From Massilia varians (GTDB lineage: Bacteria; Pseudomonadota; Gammaproteobacteria; Burkholderiales; Burkholderiaceae_D), in contig NZ_AP026966.1 in assembly GCF_027923905.1 (NCBI RefSeq), forward strand, positions 4,403,001 to 4,467,000: a stretch of 64,000 nucleotides of DNA. Direction: 5' to 3'. A program made the translations under genes and the position numbers. The stretch's first letter is position 1. Each line of letters opens with the position of its first letter. A model generated the notes under the pieces. That model saw nothing but the letters and a program-made list of their open reading frames with translations. It did not search any database and had not been told where the DNA came from. This document shows positions 1 to 10,602 of this stretch, piece after piece.

Positions 1-705
1 CTGGTGCGGCAAGGCCCCGTCGAATTCGTTCACGACGACGGTTCGGTGCTGCGTGCCGACCAGCCCTCGCTGGTGTTCTACCCGCGCGGCGGCAGCCACC
101 GCCTGCAGGTGCCGCACGGGCATGCGGCCACGCTGCTGTGTGCCGACATCGTGTTCGAGGGCGGCGTTGCCAATCCGCTGGCGCGGGTGCTGCCCCACTG
201 CCTCCACATGCCGCTGTCCGAGATCGCGGGACTGGGCGCCACGCTCGACCTGCTGTTCGGGGAAGCGGCGGGCGCGGCGCCGGGGCGCGAACTGATCCTG
301 GACCGCATGTGCGACGTCCTGCTCATTCAGGTGATCCGGCGCGAATTCGAGACCGGCAGGCTGTCGCCCGGCCTGCTCGCCGGCCTGGCCGACCGCCAGC
401 TGTCACCGGTGCTGGCGGCGATCCACGAACGCCCCCAGCAAGCGTGGACCCTGCATTCCCTGGCCGGCGTCGCCTGCATGTCGCGCGCGGCATTCGCCGA
501 GCATTTCCGCAAGGTGCTGGGCATGCCGCCGGGCGAATACCTGAGCCGCTGGCGCCTGAGCCTGGCCGGCCGGCTGCTGCGCCAGGGCATGCCGGTCAAG
601 CTCGTCAGCAGCCAGACGGGCTACACCAGCCCCTCCACCTTCACCCGCGCCTTCGCCGCACGGATGGGCGCGGCGCCGCGCGACTGGCTCAAGCAGGCGG
701 CCTGA
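1..705 (+). CDS. AraC-family transcriptional regulator, 5'-truncated by window edge
   Basis: The frame is open from base 1, so the true start lies outside the window; about 234 residues are visible. The N-terminal part resembles the cupin-type effector-binding domain of AraC regulators (FYPRGGSHRL near visible residue 26). The last ~100 residues hold the two helix-turn-helix motifs of the AraC DNA-binding domain, seen as FAEHFRKVLGMPPGEYL and TFTRAFAARMGAAPRDW. It ends 4 bp before the convergent gluconokinase gene. Family assignment is firm. The effector and target genes cannot be read from this sequence, although many cupin-type members control an adjacent divergent gene lying upstream. Confidence 0.9.
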   Translation: MVRQGPVEFVHDDGSVLRADQPSLVFYPRGGSHRLQVPHGHAATLLCADIVFEGGVANPLARVLPHCLHMPLSEIAGLGATLDLLFGEAAGAAPGRELILDRMCDVLLIQVIRREFETGRLSPGLLAGLADRQLSPVLAAIHERPQQAWTLHSLAGVACMSRAAFAEHFRKVLGMPPGEYLSRWRLSLAGRLLRQGMPVKLVSSQTGYTSPSTFTRAFAARMGAAPRDWLKQAA

Positions 706-709
706 GCGC

Positions 710-1225
710 TCAGGCGAACGGGAAAGCCAGCGCCTGCTCCACCAGCCGCCCGGGCGGCTCGCCCAGGTCGAGCGTGACACCGCGTTCGTCCGGCTGCAGG
801 GGCTCGAGGGTGCGCAGCTGGCTGTCGAGGAGCGACAGCGGCATGAAGTGGCCGCTGCGCGCAGCCATGCGCCGGGCGATGAGGTCGCGCTCGCCGTGCA
901 GGTGGACGAAGCGCACATCGTTTCCCTTGCCGCCGGCGCCGCGCAGCACCTCGCGGTAAGCGCGCTTGAGCGCGGAGCACGACAGCACGACCACCGCATC
1001 GGTCGTCCATGCGCGCTCGATCTCGGCGCGCAATGCCTGCAGCCAGCCGCGCCGGTCTTCGTCATCGAGCGCGATCCCGGCCGACATCTTCGCCACGTTT
1101 TCGGGCGGGTGGAAGCGGTCGCCCTCGATGAAGGGCGCACCGAGCGCCTGCGCCAGCCGCATGCCGATCTCGCTCTTGCCGCAGGCGCTGACGCCCATCA
1201 CCACCCATGCCGTCCGTTCGTCCAT
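710..1225 (-). CDS. gntK: Gluconokinase
   Basis: Predicted to phosphorylate D-gluconate to 6-phosphogluconate with ATP, feeding the Entner-Doudoroff or pentose-phosphate route; cytoplasmic. The 171-residue length is typical of the GntK P-loop kinase family. The Walker A loop is at residues 10-20 (MGVSACGKSEIG), followed by the family signature around GDRFHPPENVAKMSAGIALDD and a CSALKRAYRE segment that matches the conserved CSALKR motif. The Walker loop has C-G where many homologues have S-G, which is tolerated. The gene is convergent with the AraC regulator and not obviously in an operon. No gluconate transporter is visible in the window. Confidence 0.93.
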   Translation of the reverse strand: MDERTAWVVMGVSACGKSEIGMRLAQALGAPFIEGDRFHPPENVAKMSAGIALDDEDRRGWLQALRAEIERAWTTDAVVVLSCSALKRAYREVLRGAGGKGNDVRFVHLHGERDLIARRMAARSGHFMPLSLLDSQLRTLEPLQPDERGVTLDLGEPPGRLVEQALAFPFA

Positions 1226-1244
1226 GCGCTCTCCTGGTCCTGGT

Positions 1245-1742
1245 TCATTGGGGAATGGCCGTACGTAGTTTCACGCCCTTGAGCAAGGATATCCCGGCTG
1301 CCAGAAAAACAGTCGCCAGTATCAGGAAAATAAAGTCCGACACATCCACATCATCAAGATACACGACCGATTTTTGCGGGTCAGACGGATCGTAGCGGAT
1401 CTCGATGCCGGTGCCCGGCTGGAATCGTCCGGACAGGTCGTCGGCGACCTGCTTGTCGCGATAACAGGCCACCCCGGTCGCCAGCGTCCATCGACTGGAC
1501 GAGAAGCCTTCGTCACCGATGCGGTAGTGGTAGCGCAACTCGACACACCATGCGCCGGACTTGAGCTGCTTGCGTACATCGATCGTCGCGACCTCGGCAT
1601 GCGCTGCCGGCCACGACGCCGAGGCCAGCTTGTCCATGCACCTCGTGAAGGTATGCGACGCGAGGGGCAAGGCAAGCAGGACGAAAAGCCAGCCGATGAA
1701 TTTTTCCTTCCAGGGAAACGGTGAGCGCTTGCTACTACCCAA
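1245..1742 (-). CDS. DUF3592-type membrane protein
   Basis: About 165 residues with a transmembrane helix near each end (IGWLFVLLALPLA and FIFLILATVFLAAGISLL) flanking a soluble domain. That domain carries the DUF3592 hallmarks WPAAHAEV near the start, VELRYHYRIGDEGF in the middle and GTGIEIRYDPSDPQKSV before the second helix. Function of this family is unknown. The frame is open further upstream but would overlap the end of dnaE2. A TTG at 1742 preceded by GAAAGG at suitable spacing is the best start, since no ATG occurs before the first helix. It lies downstream of dnaE2 on the same strand, but nothing shows functional linkage. Confidence 0.7.
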   Translation of the reverse strand: MGSSKRSPFPWKEKFIGWLFVLLALPLASHTFTRCMDKLASASWPAAHAEVATIDVRKQLKSGAWCVELRYHYRIGDEGFSSSRWTLATGVACYRDKQVADDLSGRFQPGTGIEIRYDPSDPQKSVVYLDDVDVSDFIFLILATVFLAAGISLLKGVKLRTAIPQ

Positions 1743-1850
1743 ATCAAACCTTTCTTCAATTGACGCGACAGCAGGCTGCGCACGATAGCACGGCGAGGCT
1801 TTTCCCGAAACGCTCCGGTGGCGGCGCGGCAAGCGCGCATCCATCGGGCT

Positions 1851-5033
<3,183 letters not shown>

Positions 5034-5079
5034 CGGCAAGGGGTGAAGGAAGGAGCTACAATGCTGGACAAACCGGCAA

Positions 5080-5099
5080 TACTGTATAAAAACACAGTA
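5080..5099. promoter_or_regulatory. LexA box (SOS operator) upstream of dnaE2
   Basis: The sequence TACTGTATAAAAACACAGTA has CTG-N10-CAG and closely fits the gammaproteobacterial/betaproteobacterial LexA consensus; the palindrome extends one base each side. It sits in the 100 bp gap between divergent dnaE2 and the phzF-like gene, 46 bp from the dnaE2 start and 34 bp from the other. LexA repression of dnaE2 is the expected role; it may also touch the neighbour. Confidence 0.9.
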
Positions 5100-5133
5100 T
5101 AACCGAGACGAGCCGCTCGACAAGGAGAAACGC

Positions 5134-5925
5134 ATGCGGATTCATGCACTGAGCTGTTTTGGCGAACACGCCGGCGACGGCAACCCGGCCCTGGTCATCG
5201 AAGGCGACCGGTCAGACGAGAAAGCGCGCCGCGCGCTGGCGCAAGCGCGCCACACCACCTGCGTTTTCCTGGACGGCGAGGTTGTCGATTTCTATTATCC
5301 GCACATGCGCAGCCCGCTGTGCCTGCATGCGACGCTGGCCGTGGCGCACATGCTGTTCGCACGTCATCCCGATGCCGCCACCTTGGCGGTGACGACGGCG
5401 ATGCGCGGCCAGCGGCTCGCGCTCCAGCGCGATGGCAACGCCTGCTTCGTGCGCCTGCAGGCGCAGAAAGTGGCGCAGCCGGCGCTGGCAGCCGGCCTGC
5501 TGGAACGGCTGCTTGCGGCGCCCGGCTTCGTGCCGGTTTCAGCGCCGCGGGTCGCTTCGGTCGGCAGCCCGAAGCTGCTGGTCGAAGTGCCGGACGCCGC
5601 CACGCTGCACGGCCTGCGGCCGGACCTGGAAGCGATCACGGCATGGAGCAAGGAAGCCGGCATCAACGGCGTCTATGCCTGGTGCCGCCTTCCCGACGGC
5701 CGCTTCGAAGGCCGCAACTTCAACCATCTCGACCCCGCACTGGAAGACAGCGCCACCGGTGTGGCGGCGGGCGCGCTCACCGCGCTGCTCGGGCACGGCA
5801 TCGCGCTGCGGCAGGGGCAGGCCACCGGCCGCTCCTGCCTGATTCACACCAGGGTGGAAGACGGTGCGATCCTGGTCGGCGGCCGCGCCGAGCCAGGCGC
5901 CGTCGTCACGAGCTTCACGCGCTAA
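5134..5925 (+). CDS. PhzF-family isomerase/epimerase-like protein
   Basis: 263 residues of the PhzF fold, which has two similar halves. The first half shows GDGNPALVI and LCLHATLAVAHML, which match the family's G-NPA and G-H-A-T-LA landmarks; the second shows NFNHLDPALEDSATGVAAGAL, the conserved D-P-A-TGSA-like loop. At the place where family members carry the general-base glutamate (the S-E-T-T-F type motif), this protein reads RHTTCVFL, so the glutamate appears to be histidine. That suggests a changed or lost isomerase chemistry. Start ATG 5134 follows a good AAGGAGAAA ribosome site. It is divergent from dnaE2 and shares the LexA-box intergenic region. The substrate is unknown. Confidence 0.8.
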   Translation: MRIHALSCFGEHAGDGNPALVIEGDRSDEKARRALAQARHTTCVFLDGEVVDFYYPHMRSPLCLHATLAVAHMLFARHPDAATLAVTTAMRGQRLALQRDGNACFVRLQAQKVAQPALAAGLLERLLAAPGFVPVSAPRVASVGSPKLLVEVPDAATLHGLRPDLEAITAWSKEAGINGVYAWCRLPDGRFEGRNFNHLDPALEDSATGVAAGALTALLGHGIALRQGQATGRSCLIHTRVEDGAILVGGRAEPGAVVTSFTR

Positions 5926-6027
5926 GGCCCGTACATACTGGAGAATGCACTGTCCGTCCGGCGCAAGCTAAGCTACACTCCCGCGGATATCCACCAGAGC
6001 TCAAGCAGAGCCAGACCAACCGCGGAC

Positions 6028-7875
6028 ATGAAACCTACCTTCCTTGCCTACGCCCTCCCAGTGATCCTGCTTGGCGCCAGTGCCACCGCACGCGCCGACG
6101 TCGATTACCAGCTGCGCATTACCGATGCGGCACAGCACTTGGCCGAAGTGCGCGCCACCTTCCCGGCCACCACCGCGACCACGCTCGACGTGCAGATGCC
6201 GAACTGGCGCACCGGCCGCTACAACATGCTCAACCTCGCCAACGGCGTGCGCCTGTTCAAGGCCTTCGACGCCAAGGGCCAGCCGCTGGCGGTCGCCAAG
6301 ACCGACAAGGGCACCTGGCAGGTCCGCACCAAACCCGGCGACGCGGTAACGGTGCAGTACGAGCTGTACGCCAACCTGCTGGGCGAGCGCACCCGCCACA
6401 TCGACGACACCCACGCCTATCTCGACGCCAGCGGCGTGTTCGTCTACGCGGCGCCCTTCCGCCAGGAGAAGGTGACGGTCAAGCTGGACGTGCCGCAGGG
6501 CTGGAAGTCGCGTTCGGGCATGGACAGCGGGGCATGCGACCACTGCTTCGTGGCGCCGAACTACGACGTGCTGATCGACGCGCCGATCGAGACCGGCATC
6601 CACGAGTTCTACACCGACAAGGTGGACGGCCGCAGCATCGAACTGGCGATCTGGGGCCGCGGCAACCACGACGGCAAGCAGATGATGACCGACCTGAAGA
6701 AGATCGTCGTCGAGACCGCGAAGATGTACGGCAACCAGTATCCGTTCCAGCGCTACCTGTTCATCGTCCACGCCACCGATGGCGTCGGCGGCGCCACCGA
6801 GCACGCCAACTCCACCGTCATCCAGAAACCGCGCTGGACCTTTGCCCCGCGCAAGGACTACCTGAACTTCCTGCGCGTGGCCGCGCACGAGTTCTATCAC
6901 ACCTGGAACGTCAAGGCCTACCGTCCGAAGGAGATGGTGCCCTACGACTACCAGAACGAGAACTACAACCGTCTGCTGTGGGTCGCCGAAGGCCACACCT
7001 CCTACTACGACGAGCTGATCGTTCTGCGCGCCGGCCTGCAGAAGCGCGACGAGTTCCTCGAGGGTTACGCCAAGCTGATCGACGACTACCTGCACCAGCC
7101 GGGCCGCTTCCAGCAAAGCGCGGCCGACGCCAGCTTCGACGAGTGGATCGCCGTCGGCGGCGAGCGCGCGCGCAACGCCTCGGTCAACATCTACTCCAAG
7201 GGCCAGGTGCTGGCGCTGATGATGGACATCGAGCTGCGCCGCCAGACCGGCGGCAAGCGCGGTCTCGAGCACATGCACCGCATCCTGTTCGAGAAGCACT
7301 CGACCGCCAAGGGCGGCTACGACGTGCCGGCGGTGCTGGCGGCCCTGCGCAGCGTGAGCGGCCAGGACTGGAGCGGCTGGTGGGCCCAGTACGTGGACGG
7401 CACCACCGAGATCCCGTTCGACACCTTGCTGGCCCAGGTCGGCCTGCAGAAGCTGGTCGACGTGCCGAAGGACCAGGAACAGAAGACCGAATGGTGGGCC
7501 GGCTGGACCCTGCGCGAAGGCAGCGACCCGGCGCTGGTCACGGTCGTCGAGCGCGACAGCCCGGCATGGAAGGCCGGCGTGGTTTCGGGCGATACGCTGG
7601 TGGCCGTGAACGGCCTGCGCGTGTCCGCCAAGGACATCGGCGACAAGATGTCGCTGGTGAAGACCGGCCCGTTCACGGTTCACCTGTTCCGCCGCGACGA
7701 GCTGGTGGAAAAGCAGATCACCCCGCTGCAGCAGCCGAAAGGCAAGGCCAAGCTGAAGGCCGCGGACAAGGCGAGCGACGCGCAGAAGGCGCTGGGCGCC
7801 GCCTGGCTCGGCGTGGCGTGGCCGAAGGACGATTCTGCGAGGGCGGAATCGGCAGCGGCAGCGAAGAAGCCGTAA
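6028..7875 (+). CDS. M61-family metallopeptidase (glycyl aminopeptidase type) with PDZ domain
   Basis: 615 residues, exported by an N-terminal signal peptide ending near TARA (residues 20-23). The zinc site is intact: HEFYHTWNVK (HExxH) with the downstream glutamate in WVAEGHTSYYDEL, a typical M61 signature. A PDZ-like domain follows near residues 500-580 (VVERDSPAWKAGVVSGDTLVAVNG), then a Lys/Ala-rich tail. Such enzymes act in the periplasm on peptides, often with preference for small N-terminal residues; the substrate here is not known. The gene is monocistronic and ends at a very strong hairpin terminator. Confidence 0.93.
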   Translation: MKPTFLAYALPVILLGASATARADVDYQLRITDAAQHLAEVRATFPATTATTLDVQMPNWRTGRYNMLNLANGVRLFKAFDAKGQPLAVAKTDKGTWQVRTKPGDAVTVQYELYANLLGERTRHIDDTHAYLDASGVFVYAAPFRQEKVTVKLDVPQGWKSRSGMDSGACDHCFVAPNYDVLIDAPIETGIHEFYTDKVDGRSIELAIWGRGNHDGKQMMTDLKKIVVETAKMYGNQYPFQRYLFIVHATDGVGGATEHANSTVIQKPRWTFAPRKDYLNFLRVAAHEFYHTWNVKAYRPKEMVPYDYQNENYNRLLWVAEGHTSYYDELIVLRAGLQKRDEFLEGYAKLIDDYLHQPGRFQQSAADASFDEWIAVGGERARNASVNIYSKGQVLALMMDIELRRQTGGKRGLEHMHRILFEKHSTAKGGYDVPAVLAALRSVSGQDWSGWWAQYVDGTTEIPFDTLLAQVGLQKLVDVPKDQEQKTEWWAGWTLREGSDPALVTVVERDSPAWKAGVVSGDTLVAVNGLRVSAKDIGDKMSLVKTGPFTVHLFRRDELVEKQITPLQQPKGKAKLKAADKASDAQKALGAAWLGVAWPKDDSARAESAAAAKKP

Positions 7876-7910
7876 TCCAGGCTTGACCGGTGCTGCTGCG
7901 CCAGCCTTCG

Positions 7911-7948
7911 AACCGCGGCGCCGGTCCTGTACCGGCGCCGCGGTTTTT
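7911..7948. terminator. Rho-independent terminator after the M61 peptidase gene
   Basis: A 15 bp perfect stem (AACCGCGGCGCCGGT paired with its complement), a 5-base loop (CCTGT) and a run of T on the plus strand. The complementary A-run on the other side means it could also stop transcription of the convergent gene. Confidence 0.92.
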
Positions 7949-7950
7949 CA

Positions 7951-9057
7951 TTATCGCCCCTCGTATTGCAAGGTCGCCGCGTTCGTTTTCCCGAAGCTCA
8001 GCCACCAGGGTTCGGCCACTCCGCCGCCGGGCGGCACGAAGCTCGTGTAGGCCTTGGTGTCGACGTCGTAGCGGCGCACCTCGCCGGTATTCAAGATCGC
8101 CACGTAGAGCTTGCCGCGCGGGCCGAACAGGAGGGTCTGCGCGAACACCACCGGCTCATCGGGCCGATGCAGGTCGATGCGCTTGATCGGAAGGCGGATC
8201 TTGCCGCTGCGGAGCTCCTTCTTCGGGATGATCAGGATCTTGTTGTTGTCGAGGCAATCGCACAGCTCCGGAAACCGCCAGAGACTGGTGACGTACAGGT
8301 CGCCGCCAGGGGAAAACACCAGCCCTTCGGGCCGCTGCAGGTCGTTGACGTTGGCTTTGCAGTCGACCGGATTGCTCAGCACGGTATCGACGTAGCGCAG
8401 CGTTTTCGGATCGAAGCGCAGGATGCCGCCGCCGCAGGGTTCGGGGATGTTCCGGATCAATACGTACAGGTAGCCGTCCGGCCCCAGCACCACGCCGCGC
8501 GGGTGGAAGGGCGGCGTGGTTCCGGGCTTGTCGATGTTGGGATCGAGATTGGCGATGAAGCGCGCGCGCGTGCCCACCACGCGGTAGGCCAGCAGCTTGC
8601 CGGTCAGGCCGATGTCCCCGAGGTCGGCCACGATCAGGATGCGTTCGCGGCCTTTGCCCAGCAAGACCATGCCGCGCGGAGCCCACGGTGCGTTGGGGTC
8701 GCTGCTCGGCACCAGCGCGCCCAAGGGGGTTCCCGTCTGCGTCATAGCGCAGGATCTCTCCCGGAAAGGGCTGCCCGACGTTCTGGTTCACCACCAGCCA
8801 CTCACGCCGAGGCCGGTCGTGCAGGATGCCCATCGGCCCGATCAGGCCCCCGCTGCCTGGCTCGACCAGGGGCCGCGGCAACAAGTTACCGGTGTGCGCA
8901 TCGAAGAAGCGCACGCTGTTGTCGCTGCCGTCGCCGATGGCCAGCACATCGTTCCTGCCGTCGTGCGGATGCGTTGTGCAGCCAAGACCCAATAACAGCA
9001 GGGCCGCGCCACCAGGTTCTTCAGGGATGCCGACCTGGTCCGAAGAAGCGGTTTCAT
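7951..9057 (-). pseudogene. Beta-propeller (NHL-like) lipoprotein, broken by two frameshifts
   Basis: Three reading-frame pieces join into one protein. The first (from ATG 9057) reads MKPLLRTRSASLKNLVA. After a frame change near 9008-9018 the sequence continues ALLLLGLGCT, completing a lipoprotein signal with the cysteine acceptor. This second frame runs through propeller blades to GEILRYDADGNPL. A run of five G (8725-8729, C on the coding strand) then shifts the frame again; with one base fewer it would read on as GALVPSSDPNAPWAPRG. The third piece continues with repeated GPDGYLYVLI and SPGGDLYVTSL blade motifs to the stop at 7951. It resembles SMP-30/NHL propellers. Either a real pseudogene or assembly errors; both breaks are single-event frameshifts. 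Confidence 0.75.
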
Positions 9058-9288
9058 GATGTCACCTCATCGCTTGGCGTTTCACTATCGAAAGCGGCCG
9101 CCATCGCTTCATCCGGCATGGGGACGCGTCCGCCACCTGCTCCCAGCGTCGGCTTTTTCGCCGGCGTCGACAAGGCTTGCATGGCCCCGCATATGGGAAC
9201 GATCAAAGGCGAAATGGCTCAGGTGAAATGTCTTTAAAGCTGAGAAAGACTGGGCGTTTTTTGCAGGAAACCGCAGCAGGCTGCCGAT

Positions 9289-10182
9289 TCATGCGTGCTG
9301 GCCAGCGACCTGCTCCAGCAGCTGCCGCGCCAGCAGGCCGGCATGTGGAGTCAGCGTGGAGAAGTCGCGCGCACACAGGTAGAGCTGCCTGGCCGCCCAG
9401 GCTTCGGACAGGGTCAGGACGGCCACGCCGCGCCCGATCGTCCCCGCCAGGGCGCCGGAGAGGATCGAAATGCCGATGCCCGCCTCGACGTAGCTGGCCA
9501 CCTGCGCGGTATTGCGCAGCTGGATGCGGTAGTCGAGCTGGCGCCCCAGGCGCGCCGCCCGTTCCGCCAGGTGGGTTTCGAGCGCGCTGTCGGCCATGCC
9601 CACGATCGGCTCGGCGAGGATGTCGGCAAAGCGCACCTGCGCCTGCCCGGCCAGGCGGTGCGAGCGGCCCACCAGCACGACCAGCTGGTCGCTGGCCACG
9701 AGGTGCGTCTGCAGCATGCGCAGGTCGGTGACGCCGGCGGCGACGCCCAGGTCGGCACGCCTGTCCACCAGCGCCTGGACGATCTCCGTGCTGGGCCGCT
9801 CTTCCAGGTCGATCGACAGGTCGGGGTGCGCCGCCAGGAAGCGACACAGCTGCGGCGGCAGGAAAGCGGCCATCGCCGCCGTGTTCGACAGCAGCCGGAT
9901 CCGGCCCTTGAGGCCGGTCGCATAGCTGCGCAGCTCGCCGCGCATCTGTTCGACCTGGCCCAGGATCGAGCGGGCATGCCGCACCAGCGCTTCGCCGGCG
10001 GCGGTAGGACGTACGCCGCGGCGGTTCCGTTCCAGCAGGGGCGCGCCCAGCGCCTCTTCCATGCCGGCGATGCGTTCGCTGACCGATGCCAGCGCCAGGT
10101 GCATCGCGCGCGCGCCATGCGTCAGGCTGCCGCATTCGACGACGCTCAGGAACAAGCGCATGTCGGTCAGGTCGAAACGCAT
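9289..10182 (-). CDS. LysR-family transcriptional regulator
   Basis: 297 residues with the N-terminal winged helix-turn-helix of LysR proteins (MRLFLSVVECGSLTHGARAM, then ALASVSERIAGMEEALGAPL) and a periplasmic-binding-like effector domain from about residue 90. The start at 10182 gives the expected N-terminus, with the family's characteristic F-x-x-V-x-x-G-S-L spacing. It is divergent from a 66-residue membrane protein gene across 122 bp, so it may regulate that gene or itself; the effector is unknown. The 230 bp downstream, up to the broken propeller gene, show no gene. Confidence 0.93.
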   Translation of the reverse strand: MRFDLTDMRLFLSVVECGSLTHGARAMHLALASVSERIAGMEEALGAPLLERNRRGVRPTAAGEALVRHARSILGQVEQMRGELRSYATGLKGRIRLLSNTAAMAAFLPPQLCRFLAAHPDLSIDLEERPSTEIVQALVDRRADLGVAAGVTDLRMLQTHLVASDQLVVLVGRSHRLAGQAQVRFADILAEPIVGMADSALETHLAERAARLGRQLDYRIQLRNTAQVASYVEAGIGISILSGALAGTIGRGVAVLTLSEAWAARQLYLCARDFSTLTPHAGLLARQLLEQVAGQHA

Positions 10183-10304
10183 CTTGCAATCCTCTACTTT
10201 CGGAATTTCCGAAGTCTAGCACCGGAATTGCCAGATTGCGTGGGCGTGAAGATTCGCCTACCATCGTTCGCATCGGTTCAGGCGAATGCTTACAGGAGAA
10301 CACC

Positions 10305-10505
10305 ATGTTGGATGCCTTGCTGGCGACAATCGGCATACTGGGCCTGCTGGCCACCATCGCAGTCAAGTTCGGCACGTCGTGCCAGGAAGCGATGGCGCGT
10401 CATGCCGAGCGCCAGGAAGATGCATCGCAGACCGGTCCGGCACCGGCTGCCAGGCGCGCCTGTCCGCATCGCCGGCCGCGAAGGAAGGCGCCGGCGGGAC
10501 GATAG
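10305..10505 (+). CDS. Small membrane protein, 66 residues
   Basis: Start ATG 10305 follows a strong ACAGGAGAA ribosome site. The first 20 residues form a hydrophobic helix (LLATIGILGLLATIAV); the remainder is short, hydrophilic and basic, ending CPHRRPRRKAPAGR. No family is recognised. It is divergent from the LysR gene and lies about 100 bp before a TonB-receptor gene. The ribosome site and clean helix argue that it is real; its role is unknown. Confidence 0.5.
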   Translation: MLDALLATIGILGLLATIAVKFGTSCQEAMARHAERQEDASQTGPAPAARRACPHRRPRRKAPAGR

Positions 10506-10520
10506 ACCAGGGTTATATAT

Positions 10521-10536
10521 TGACAACGTTGTGTTA
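10521..10536. promoter_or_regulatory. LacI-family-type operator upstream of TonB receptor
   Basis: TGACAACGTTGTGTTA contains the perfect palindrome ACAACGTTGT centred on CG, the hallmark of LacI/GalR-family operators. It lies 67 bp before the receptor start and overlaps a possible TTGACA -35 element at 10520-10525. This suggests that a sugar-responsive LacI repressor, not in the window, controls the receptor. Inference from motif only. Confidence 0.5.
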
Positions 10537-10602
10537 ATGATACAGCGCGTTGGTACTGCCCCGTGGGATTGTTTAGTATTCAATTTTCCTTCGGAGTAAC
10601 CA

